From positions 906,005-970,004 of the forward strand of contig CAVVPZ010000008.1 of the NCBI GenBank assembly GCA_963750255.1: 64,000 bases of DNA, in the 5' to 3' direction. The notes under the pieces were generated by a model. It was not told where the DNA came from and did not search any database. It worked only from the letters and a program-made list of their open reading frames with translations. Source of the DNA: DATLED01 sp963750255. GTDB taxonomy: Bacteria; Actinomycetota; Acidimicrobiia; Acidimicrobiales; CADCTF01. Position numbers and translations under genes: made by a program. Shown here piece by piece: positions 10,625-18,942 of this stretch (positions within the stretch are counted from its first letter, which is position 1; every line of letters begins with the position of its first letter).

Positions 10625-12012
10625 CCGACGAGCGGGTGGTTGCCCTCCTCGCCGAGGTCGGGCTCCCGCCCATCGCCGCCGACCGGGCACGAATCGACGG
10701 GAGCGACCCAGTGCTGGCGTCCCGATTCCCGATCGGCGAGGCGGCCGCCACTGCCCTCGCCGCATGTGGCGCAGCCGCGGCCTGGTTGTGGCAGGAGCGG
10801 ACGGGCGAGGCGCAAGACGTAGCCGTGTCCGTGCCACGGGCGGCGGCTTCGCTCCTCGGATTCGCACTCCAGAGCCTCAACGGTGCCGCCACGCCGCGTA
10901 CCGCTGAAGGGAATCCGCTCGTCGCGCTCTACCAAGCGGGCGACGGTCGTTGGATCCACCTCCATGGTGCCTTCCCGTCGCTGGCGGAACGGACCCGCGA
11001 CGTGCTCGGTCCAGACACCAAGGACACGGAATCGGTCGGTCGCGCCGTCGCCACCTGGAAGGCGCACGACCTCGAAGACGCGTTGGCCGCCGCCGGCACG
11101 TGCGGCGCAATGGTGCGCACGGCCGACGAGTGGGCCCTTCACCCCCAGTCCGAGGCCCTCGCGCCCCTCGGTCGGGTCGACGTGGTCAAGGTCGGCGACA
11201 GCGACCCTGAACCGGTCGGCGACGTCGAGGCACGACGGCCCCTCGGGGGCGTGAAGGCGCTCGACCTCACGCGTGTGCTCGCCGGTCCGACGTCGGGCCG
11301 CGTGCTTGCCGAGCACGGGGCCGACGTGCTGCTCGTGAACTCACCGGTGCTGCCCAACGTGGCGCCCTTCGTGCTGGACACCAGCCACGGCAAGAGGTCG
11401 ACGTGGCTCGACCTCGACGTGGCCGCCGACGCCGAACGGCTCCGCGACCTCGCCGCCGAGGCCGACGTATTCGTCCAGGGGTATCGCGGCGGAGCGATGG
11501 AGCGCCGGGGGTTCGGGGCCGACGAACTCGCCGCTCGGCGCCCGGGACTCATCCACGTGACGATCAATTGTTACGGCGACGTCGGACCGTGGCGCACCCG
11601 GCCTGGATGGGAACAGCTGGCCCAGTCGGTCACCGGAGTCGCTGCCGCCCAGGGTGGGAGCGAACGACCGTCCCTGCTCCCGGCGGCCGCGTGCGATTAC
11701 ACCACGGGCTACCTCGCTGCGCTGGGCACGATGGCGGCTCTGTGGCGACGGTCGCAGGAGGGCGGGAGCTACCAGGTGCGTGTGTCGTTGGCCGCGACCG
11801 GGATGTGGCTCACCCAACTCGGCGCCGAACTCGATCCTGACGAGGCCAGTGGCCTGGGGTCGGTCGGCGAGTGGATGACCGAGACCGACACGCCGACCGG
11901 AACGCTCCGTCACCTCACGCCCGTGGCCCAGCTGTCGGCCACCCCAGCCCGCTGGGACCTGCCGTCGCCCCCGCTCGGAGCCCATCCGGCCGAATGGGCA
12001 CGGCCTCGATGA
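10621..12012 (+). CDS. CaiB/BaiF-type CoA-transferase
   Basis: 463 residues, intact. The second half carries the family III CoA-transferase core (RPLGGVKALDLTRVLAGPTS then GRVLAEHGADVLLVN), with VDVVKV preceding it. The expected catalytic Asp region is DLAAEADVFVQGYRGGAMERRG, and INCYGDVGPWRTRPGWEQLA is typical. The first 215 residues are a shorter, divergent domain that resembles the C-terminal cap of another CoA-transferase, giving a reversed or circularly arranged look. These enzymes move CoA between a donor acyl-CoA and a free carboxylate. It sits between the LLM oxidoreductase and a second CoA-transferase with ATGA overlaps on both sides. Confidence 0.85.
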   Translation: MTDERVVALLAEVGLPPIAADRARIDGSDPVLASRFPIGEAAATALAACGAAAAWLWQERTGEAQDVAVSVPRAAASLLGFALQSLNGAATPRTAEGNPLVALYQAGDGRWIHLHGAFPSLAERTRDVLGPDTKDTESVGRAVATWKAHDLEDALAAAGTCGAMVRTADEWALHPQSEALAPLGRVDVVKVGDSDPEPVGDVEARRPLGGVKALDLTRVLAGPTSGRVLAEHGADVLLVNSPVLPNVAPFVLDTSHGKRSTWLDLDVAADAERLRDLAAEADVFVQGYRGGAMERRGFGADELAARRPGLIHVTINCYGDVGPWRTRPGWEQLAQSVTGVAAAQGGSERPSLLPAAACDYTTGYLAALGTMAALWRRSQEGGSYQVRVSLAATGMWLTQLGAELDPDEASGLGSVGEWMTETDTPTGTLRHLTPVAQLSATPARWDLPSPPLGAHPAEWARPR

Positions 12013-14122
12013 GTCCGACGCCGGTCCTCGACGGCATCCTCGTCGTCGACGCGTCGACAGGGATGGCGGGGTCGCTGGCCGCCATGTTTCTCGCCGACTT
12101 CGGGGCCGAGGTCGTTCGGCTGACCGAGGCCGGCGACGACCCCGGTGCGCGGGTCTGGCACCGCGGCAAACGTCAGCCAACCGACGGAGAAGCACGCGAC
12201 GTCGCCGCGCTCGTGGCCGCCGCTGACGTGTGCATCGTGAGCGACCCCAGTGCTGCGCTGGGCGGTACGCCGTTCGACCCCCGAACGGCGTGCGAGGCCA
12301 ACGCCCGTCTGGTGCACGTGGCCACGCCGCCCTATCTCGACACGACGCCATGGGCCGGCGGCGAGTCCGATGCCCTGTTGGCGGCGACGACTGGGATCTC
12401 GCTGCGGCAGGCGTCGGTCGCCGACGGGCCTGTTGACTCGATATACCGCCATCTGTTGACCGTGCAGGGTGTGTGGGCGGCGGCCGCCGCCGTCGCCGCC
12501 CTCTACGAACGGGAGTCGTCGGGGACGGGCCAGCAGGTGCTGGTGGGCGGCCTCCACGCCGCGTTGATCGCCTCGGCGGCGGCGTTCAACTTCGACGATG
12601 CGGGGCCCGAACCGGCAGGTCTGCGAGTCGGCGGCAGCGGTGGCGGGGTGCCCTTCTACCGGACCTACTGCTGCGGTGACGGCGAGTGGCTCTTCCTCGC
12701 CGCGCTCACCCCGAGGTTCACCACCATCGCCTTCGACGTGCTCGGTCTGGCCCACTTGTTCGACGATCCTCGCCTCGACGGCAGGGGACGGGCGGCGATG
12801 TTGAGCCCCGACCATGCGGGTTGGGTCATCGACGAGGTGGCGGCCGTGTTGGCTTCGCCGGCCGCGTGACGAGTGGCTCGCCGCCCTCGGCGCAGCCGGC
12901 TGCCCCGCCGGTCCGCTGCTCCTTCGCGACGACTGGCTCGACCACCCACAACTGGCGGCCATCGGCATGCGCCTCGACGACGACGGCGTGGTCATGCCCG
13001 GCCACCCCATCCACGTCGAACCCGTTCCCACTCCCGCGGCCAGCGAGGCCGACAGGACCAGCGCTGCTCCGGGTGGACGGGGCCCACTCGACGGCGTGCG
13101 CGTACTCGACCTCGGCGCCATCATCGCCGGACCGTTCGCCGCGTCGCTGCTGGCTGAGTTGGGCGCCGATGTGATCAAGGTCGAACCCCTCACCGGCGAC
13201 AGCTTCCGTGGTCCGGGATTCGCCGCCTACAACAAGGGCCAGCGCGGTGTCGCGCTCGACCTGCAACGGCCCGAAGGTCGCCGAGCCCTGCTCGACCTCG
13301 CCGCCACTGCCGACGTCGTCGTCGACAACTACCGGCCGGGGGTGCTCGGACGCCTCGGGTTGCGCCACGCCGACCTCTCGGTGGTGAACCCTTCAATCAT
13401 CACCCTCACCGTGACCGGCTTCGGTGAGGGCGGACCCCTCGGCCAAGAGCCGGGTTTCGACCCCGTGCTGCAAGCGATGAGCGGGATGATGCGGGCGCAG
13501 GGAGGCGACGGCGATCCCGTGTTCTTCACCGTGCCGGTCAACGACGTCACCGCGGCGGCATCGGGAGCCCTCACCGTCGTGCTCGCCCTTCTCCATCGCC
13601 AGCGGACTGGGTCGGGTGCCCGCACGTGGACATCGCTGGCGGCCATGTCGACCCTGCTCCAAGCGGCCGAACTGGTGCGCTACGACGGCCGGCCGCCCGC
13701 GCCCGTCGGTGGCACCGACCACCGTGGTCCGGCTGACGACGACTGCTACCACCAGGTCGGCGACGGCTGGGTCCGGGTGATCGGTGCGTCGCCGGATCCG
13801 GCGTGGTCGACGATGTCCCGAGACGAGGTGGTCGAGGCGTTACGGGCGAAGGGGGTGCCGGCCGCCGGCGCCCGATCGATGCGTGAGTTGGCTGCCGATC
13901 CCGGCGTCGCTCGGTGCCGGCGTCTTGCACCGCGACCCCCGGCCGGGGAGGGAGACATGGTGGACGCCCGGCCGGCACGCTCGCTTCTCCCGAACCGAGC
14001 GCTCCGGCACGCTGGTGGCGCCGTCGCTCGGCGAACACACCCGCGAGGTGCTGGCTGAGGCTGGCTTCGACAAGGCTCGCATCGAGGCACTGATCACCGA
14101 CGGCGTGGCCGGCGCCCGTTAG
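12009..14122 (+). CDS. Double-length CaiB/BaiF CoA-transferase (two fused family III domains, frameshifted)
   Basis: ATG 12009 overlaps the upstream stop. Domain 1 (to about 12865) begins LDGILVVDASTGMAGSLAAM and FLADFGAEVVRLTEAGDDPG. After a frame change near 12865 the sequence goes on as EWLAALGAAGCPAGPLLLRD and then domain 2, LDGVRVLDLGAIIAGPFAAS followed by LAELGADVIKVEPLTGDSFR, with AAYNKGQRGVALDL and ADVVVDNYRPGVLGRLGL. Domain 2 has the canonical Asp-containing strand. A further frame change near 13905 precedes the end at 14122. Fused double CoA-transferases of about 700 residues are known in actinobacteria; here domain 1 looks catalytically divergent (no VDNYRPG motif). Substrate unknown. 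Confidence 0.78.
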
Positions 14123-14156
14123 GGTCACCCCTCCGGACGAGCGCACGGGAGGAACG

Positions 14157-15333
14157 TTGTCGATCCGAGGCAAGGCTTACATCGCAGGGATCTACGAGCA
14201 TCCCGCGCCGCGACATCCCGGATCGGACGTTGGCCCAGATCCACGCCGAGTTGGCCCTCGGCGCCGTCGCCGACGCCGGGCTGACCCTCGACGACGTCGA
14301 CGCCTATTTCACCGACTCGACCGTGCCCGGCATGGGTTCGTTGTCGATGATCGAGTACCTGGGCCTCACCTGCAGTTACGTCGACAACACCGAGACCGGC
14401 GGTTCGTCGTACCTCGCGCACGTCGGTCACGCCGCCGCTGCGATCGCCGCCGGCAAGTGCTCGGTGGCGTTGTGCACCCTCGCCGGCAAGCCCCGCAACC
14501 CCAACCGGGGTGGCGGCGGGCGCGGCGGGGGCGAGGGTCCGCCCGAGTCGGCCTTCGAAGGCATGTGGGGCTTGGCCGGCGCGCCCGTACAACTACGCCC
14601 TCAACGCCCAGCGCCACATGTACGAGTTCGGCACCACCAGCGAACAACTTGCCGAGATCAAGGTGGCGGCCTCGATCCATGCGCAGTACAACCCCAACGC
14701 GTTCCTGCATGACGTCGTCACCGTCGAAGAGGTGCTGGCCTCGCCGATGATCAGCGACCCCCTCCACCGCATGGACTGTTGCGTGGTCACCGATGGCGGA
14801 GGCGCCTGCGTCGTCGTCAGTCCCGAGGTCGCCCGCTCGCTCTCGCGCGCCACGGGTCAAGATCCTCGGCCACGGGGAGGCACCGAAGCACGCCGACAAC
14901 GGCCGCGTCGACCTGACCTACACCGGCGCGGTGTGGTCTGGCCCAAGAGCGTTCGCCGAGGCGGGCGTGACCCGTGGCCGACATCAAGTACGCCTCGATC
15001 TACGACTCGTTCACGATCACGGTCCTCGAGACGATCGAAGATCTCGGGTTCTGCGAGAAGGGCAAGGGCGGTCGAGTTCGTGCTCGACGGCGCCCTGGTG
15101 GCGCCGTTCGGTCGGCTCCCGTTCAACACCGACGGCGGTGGCCTGTGCAACAACCATCCGGCCAACCGGGGCGGCATGACCAAGGTGCTCGAGGCCGTCC
15201 GCCAGGTGCGAGGCGAGGCCCATCCCGCCGTGCAGGTGCCGAACTGCGACTCGCCCTGGCCCACGGCACCGGCGGCTCGCTCGCCACCCGGATGGGCAGC
15301 GCCACCCTCATCCTCGGATCGGAGGACGCATGA
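14157..15333 (+). CDS. Thiolase-fold lipid-transfer protein / acetyl-CoA acetyltransferase (frameshifted)
   Basis: TTG start at 14157 chosen because GGGAGG lies 7 bases upstream and the product begins SIRGKAYIAGIYEHP. Continues as LAQIHAELALGAVADAGLTL, DDVDAYFTDSTVPGMGSLSM, YVDNTETGGSSYLAHVGHAA, then PYNYALNAQRHMYEFGTTSE, DIKYASIYDSFTITVLETIE, FNTDGGGLCNNHPANRGGMT and LALAHGTGGSLATRMGSATL. Frame changes occur near 14205, 14590, 14860, 14970, 15065 and 15245. The usual Cys nucleophile position is in the GGSSY segment, replaced by Ser, as in SCP2/Ltp-type thiolases and aldolases rather than true thiolases. It overlaps the DUF35 gene by ATGA, and such pairs act together. Confidence 0.82.
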
Positions 15334-15738
15334 CCGACACGCTGCCGACGCCTGCCCCACCGGTGAGCATCGAGACCCAGGAGTTCTGGGATGCGACGGC
15401 GCGAGGCGTGTTCCTCCTGAAGCGGTGCGACGCCTGCGGGGTCGGTCATCTGGTATCCGAGGTTCGTCTGCCCGACTGTGCACGGCACCGACACGTCGTG
15501 GTTCGAGGCGGCGGGACTGGCGTCGTCTACTCCTTCACCGTCCCCCGCCGGGGCCAGGGACCGTGGCAGGACGCGGCGCCGTTCATCGTCGCCTACGTCG
15601 AGTTGGCCGAAGGCCCGCGGATCCTGACCAATCTGGTCGGGATCGACCCCGACGATGTTCGCCATCGGCATGGACGTCGAGGTCGAGTGGCACGACACCG
15701 GCGAGGGCAGCGCCCTCTACCGCTTCCGCCCCGCCTGA
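15330..15738 (+). CDS. Zn-ribbon/OB-fold protein (DUF35), partner of the thiolase (frameshifted)
   Basis: Starts MTDTLPTPAPPVSIETQEFW; the N-terminal helix is followed by the rubredoxin-like zinc ribbon RCDACGV and, after frame correction near 15443-15470, YPRFVCP. Then the OB-fold strand TGVVYSFTVPRRGQGPWQDA, FIVAYVELAEGPRILTNLVG, and after another frame change at 15655 FAIGMDVEVEWHDTGEG to a stop at 15738. In steroid side-chain degradation, thiolase-like Ltp2 forms a complex with a DUF35 protein, and this coupled pair has the same organisation. A role in a retro-aldol or thiolytic step is inferred from context only. Confidence 0.8.
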
Positions 15739-15835
15739 CCCAGCCCGTTGCGGTGGCCAAAAGGGCGACCGCCACAGCCACGACAACGCGATCCGACGAC
15801 CGGAACGGCCACGCCAACGCGGCTGTCCGCGGCTG

Positions 15836-16268
15836 TCAGCGGCTGGCGAGACCGGCGATGGCGTCGACACGACGCCGGTCGGCGGGGCCGAACGTGCCCG
15901 ACGGTCGCCACACGGCGACCGTGACGTCGTCGCCCAAGGCGACCAGTCGGGCGACCAGGAGTTCGTCGCCCGAGCAGCGCAGGAGCCCCGACAGGCGGAA
16001 GGCGGCGTCGGGGGCGAGGGTACGGCGCGAGCGGACCCGCACCACCGGCCCCGAGTTGGCCGGATGATGCCGGGTGAACGCGACGTCGTCGGGGAACGCC
16101 TCGGCGAGTGCTTCGAGCGCGGCCGCGAGTCGATGCTCGATGTCGCTCCCTGCCGTGCCGAACATCGCCGACGGTTCGTCCGGGCGGATCGTTGGCCTCG
16201 AGCACCTCGGCCAGCGGCCGCCCGAGTCCGCCGGAGCGGGAGGTCGAGGCGGGAGGGGCAAGGTGCAC
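15836..16268 (-). CDS. Hypothetical protein with a possible GAF-like domain (frameshifted)
   Basis: Probable GTG start at 16268 (HLAPPASTSRSGGLGRPLAE), frame change near 16185, then AMFGTAGSDIEHRLAAALEA, FPDDVAFTRHHPANSGPVVR, LVALGDDVTVAVWRPSGTFG, PADRRRVDAIAGLASR and a TGA at 15836. The final strand-helix pattern (fxpaDrrrvdaiAgla) resembles the end of GAF sensor domains. No catalytic domain follows. About 143 residues. Function unknown. Confidence 0.5.
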
Positions 16269-16342
16269 GCCGTCAACGGTAGGCGACGGTTCAGAACTAC
16301 CGGGCTCATCCCGGCCTTCTGACGGCCTGCTGAACTGGGCGG

Positions 16343-17014
16343 TTACGAGGCCAACGCAGCGACGATCGCCGCCGCAACCTCGGTTGGACCGGCCCCAGAC
16401 ACCGTGACGAGGGTCGATCCCGACGCCATCGAGGCGACGAGGTGCGCGACGTCGTCTGGCGAGGTGCCCGACGCCGGACTTTCGACGACGAGAACGGGGA
16501 CCGGCAGGGCGGTGGCGACGCGGCGAGCAAAGCCGAGGTCGCTGTAGGGGACGACGCCGTGGCGCAGGCGGGGGTCGACGGCCGCGCCGGCGGGCATGGG
16601 GGCTACGGCGGTGGCATCGGACGCGATCGAACGGAGTCGGCGCCGGTCGGCGTCGATGTCGGCGACCGGGCCGCGGAACGGTCCCCCGAGGCCGTCGACG
16701 AGCGACGACACGCGAGGCGAGGCCAGCGAGGCCGGCCAGTTGCGCGTTGGCACCGTTGTGGCCGACGCCGACGATGACCGGCCGGTCGGCGCCGCCGAGT
16801 TCGTCGAGACCCTGGCCGACGCCAGCAAGCCGACGAGGAAGAAGGCGCCGTCGGCCGGTTCGTGGTTGCCGCCCACCGGCGGCGGCGCACCGGCGTGGCC
16901 AGGCAGGTCGGGCGCCAGTACCGGCCCTGTCCACCCGGCGGTGACGAACGCCGCCGCCCAGCCGGCGCCTCCGGCGGCGTCGCCCACGTCGTGGAGGACG
17001 ACGAGGGTCGTCAT
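16343..17014 (-). CDS. Alpha/beta-hydrolase-like protein (frameshifted)
   Basis: ATG 17014 overlaps the stop of the next hydrolase upstream (17011), so the two are coupled. N-terminus TTLVVLHDVGDAAGGAGWAA and TAGWTGPVLAPDLPGHAGAP is a hydrolase start with an oxyanion-like HDVG loop. Between about 16810 and 16730 the correct frame is QGLDELGGADRPVIVGVGHN, giving a GHNG nucleophile elbow in which Asn replaces Ser. Later PVPVLVVESPASGTSPDDVA and a terminal helix are normal. If the elbow is read correctly the protein may be catalytically inactive or atypical, but the region is frameshifted and uncertain. About 223 residues. Confidence 0.6.
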   Translation of the reverse strand: MTTLVVLHDVGDAAGGAGWAAAFVTAGWTGPVLAPDLPGHAGAPPPVGGNHEPADGAFFLVGLLASARVSTNSAAPTGRSSSASATTVPTRNWPASLASPRVSSLVDGLGGPFRGPVADIDADRRRLRSIASDATAVAPMPAGAAVDPRLRHGVVPYSDLGFARRVATALPVPVLVVESPASGTSPDDVAHLVASMASGSTLVTVSGAGPTEVAAAIVAALAS

Positions 17015-17901
17015 CGCCCCACCTCGGCTACGAATTCGACGATGGCGCCAAGCACGGCCTCGGGCTGTTCGATGTGGACGTAGTGGCCGGCCCCGGACAC
17101 CTCGAGGTGGCGTACGTCGGCGAAGGAGGACAGCCGGCGCTCGAGTTCGACGTCGCTGAGGTCGCTCCACGTGTCGAGTTCGGCCCCGGTGATGGCGAGC
17201 AGCGGACGGGTCAGGTGGCGGTGCTCCTCGTCGGCCGCCTCGGACGAGAACGGTCCCGGAAAGCCCACGTTGAACATGGGGTCGGCCTTCCATCGGAACC
17301 CGCCTTCGTCCTCGACCGAGCCGTGGACGACGAGATGCTCGACCCATTCCCTCGGGAGCCGGGTGTTGACTCCTGCCCGGCGTTCGACCATCTCGCTGCG
17401 GTCGGCGTAGAGACGACCCGGCCCGAGCATGGCCCGTTTGGCCGAGGCGAAGCTGCGGGCGGCATCGGCAGCGAGATCGCGGTCCTGTCCGTCGTCGTCG
17501 CCCGGGGGTCCGAGACCGTCGATGTTGACGACCCAGGAGAAATACTCGGGCCAGACCGCAGCGGCCCACATCGACAGCCCGGCACCGAACGAGTGGCCGA
17601 TGATGCCCACGGGTGGGCCGAGGTCGGCGGCCAGCAGACCGAGGTCGAGCGTCGATGCCTGCCACGCGTGACCCGACCCGATCCGACCGCTGTCGCCGTG
17701 TCCCCGCAGGTCGGGGGCGACGACCCGCACGCCGAGCGAATCGGCGATGCGCGGGGCCAGTCCGTCCCACATGCGGCCGTGGTCGTAGGCGCCGTGGACG
17801 CAGAGGACCGGGGGCGCGTCGTGCGCTCCCCACTCCCACACCCGCAGCCGGGTGCGGTTGATGTCCAAGAACCCGGCCCGATCGGGCTCCACCACGTCCA
17901 T
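17011..17901 (-). CDS. Alpha/beta hydrolase
   Basis: 296 residues, intact. CVHGAYDHGRMWD is the oxyanion-hole region, VVAPDLRGHGDSGRIG the typical strand 4, GIIGHSFGAGLSMW holds the Ser nucleophile (GHSFG), TGAELDTWSD near residue 243 probably supplies the acid and SGAGHYVHIEQPE the His. No signal peptide, so cytosolic. Substrate unknown (esterase, lactonase or C-C hydrolase). It forms an overlapping pair with the hydrolase at 16343. Confidence 0.88.
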   Translation of the reverse strand: MDVVEPDRAGFLDINRTRLRVWEWGAHDAPPVLCVHGAYDHGRMWDGLAPRIADSLGVRVVAPDLRGHGDSGRIGSGHAWQASTLDLGLLAADLGPPVGIIGHSFGAGLSMWAAAVWPEYFSWVVNIDGLGPPGDDDGQDRDLAADAARSFASAKRAMLGPGRLYADRSEMVERRAGVNTRLPREWVEHLVVHGSVEDEGGFRWKADPMFNVGFPGPFSSEAADEEHRHLTRPLLAITGAELDTWSDLSDVELERRLSSFADVRHLEVSGAGHYVHIEQPEAVLGAIVEFVAEVGR

Positions 17902-17943
17902 GAACGGGCAGTCTTCATGCCCAGTCGAACGGCGTCGTGCGAT

Positions 17944-18942
17944 TTACCCGGTGGAGCGGGTCGGTTTCGGCGCGGGAAGGCGTCGTCGAAGAGGTTCGAG
18001 GACGTCGGTCGTCGGTCGTCGTGCGGCCCACCGTCCGGCCTCGAGGAAGGCCGCTTGCACGATGGCATCGGCTCTGTCCGTCGCCATGGCGTTGAGGCCC
18101 ATGGCCGAGATCGAATGGCGGCCCGGTTCGAACGTCACGACCGCCGTGCCCCGGGCCCGAAGACGGCCGATCTCGCGCTGCAGCTTGCGGTGCGCCATCC
18201 ATCGCAGGGCGGCGTCGGCGCTGCGGGCCTTGCCGTTGGCCGCCGACATCGGCGACACGACGACGACGAGGTCGAGGTGTTCTTCCCGCACGACGTCGGC
18301 GTTGGTGGGCGAGTAGACCCCGCCGTCGAAGTAGGTCACGTTGCCGATCCGCACGGGAGCGAAGTAGCCGGGGATGGCGCACGACGCCGCCACGGCCCGG
18401 CTGAGTGGCGCCGGCGGTGATCCGGTCCGTCCGAACACGACCCGACCGCCGTCGCGCCGGCGAGCGGCGCACACCCACAGACCGTCGGGCCACGCCGAGC
18501 CCGAAAGTGCGGAGAGCACCTCGGCCCGCTCGGTGAGATCGATGCGCCCGGCCGGCGCCATCGTCAACGCCGACGGTCCGAACCGGAACGAGAGAGGACG
18601 GGTGGCCACCCGCCGCAACAGCGCCCACGGCGGCAGTCGCCACGGTCGGAAGAGGTCGCGTGCCGACGGCGACGGGAGGTCGACGTTGGCGCCGCCGAGG
18701 GCGTCGATGATCGGGGCACCTTCGGCGGACAACGGAGCCTCGACGGTCCACGCCGCGAGGTCGGCAGCTGACACGCCGAGCCGGAGCAAGGCGCCCGTGA
18801 GCGAACCTGCCGACGAGCCGACGATCACGTCGGCCGAGCGGGGATCCCACCCGAGGTCGTGTTCGAGCGCGGCGAGTACCCCGGCGTGGTACGCCTGGCC
18901 GACGACGCCGCCGGCCCCGAGCACGAGTCCAACCCTTGTCAC
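17944..18942 (-). CDS. Patatin-like phospholipase / lipid acyl hydrolase
   Basis: GTG start at 18942 overlaps the stop of the DUF885 gene (GTGA). 332 residues. GLVLGAGGVVGQAYHAGVLA is the glycine-rich oxyanion loop, VIVGSSAGSLTGALLR holds the Ser nucleophile (GSSAG), and TYFDGGVYSPTNADV gives the DGG Asp of the catalytic dyad. Patatins cleave acyl groups from membrane or storage lipids. The C-terminus is Arg/Pro-rich. The longer open frame that includes upstream sequence is an overlap with DUF885. Confidence 0.9.
   Translation of the reverse strand: MTRVGLVLGAGGVVGQAYHAGVLAALEHDLGWDPRSADVIVGSSAGSLTGALLRLGVSAADLAAWTVEAPLSAEGAPIIDALGGANVDLPSPSARDLFRPWRLPPWALLRRVATRPLSFRFGPSALTMAPAGRIDLTERAEVLSALSGSAWPDGLWVCAARRRDGGRVVFGRTGSPPAPLSRAVAASCAIPGYFAPVRIGNVTYFDGGVYSPTNADVVREEHLDLVVVVSPMSAANGKARSADAALRWMAHRKLQREIGRLRARGTAVVTFEPGRHSISAMGLNAMATDRADAIVQAAFLEAGRWAARRPTTDVLEPLRRRLPAPKPTRSTG

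Noticed and set aside
10171..12012. 613-codon ORF fusing LLM oxidoreductase and CoA-transferase
   Set aside because: The first part is the frameshifted LLM gene; an ATGA overlap at 10621 marks the true CoA-transferase start.
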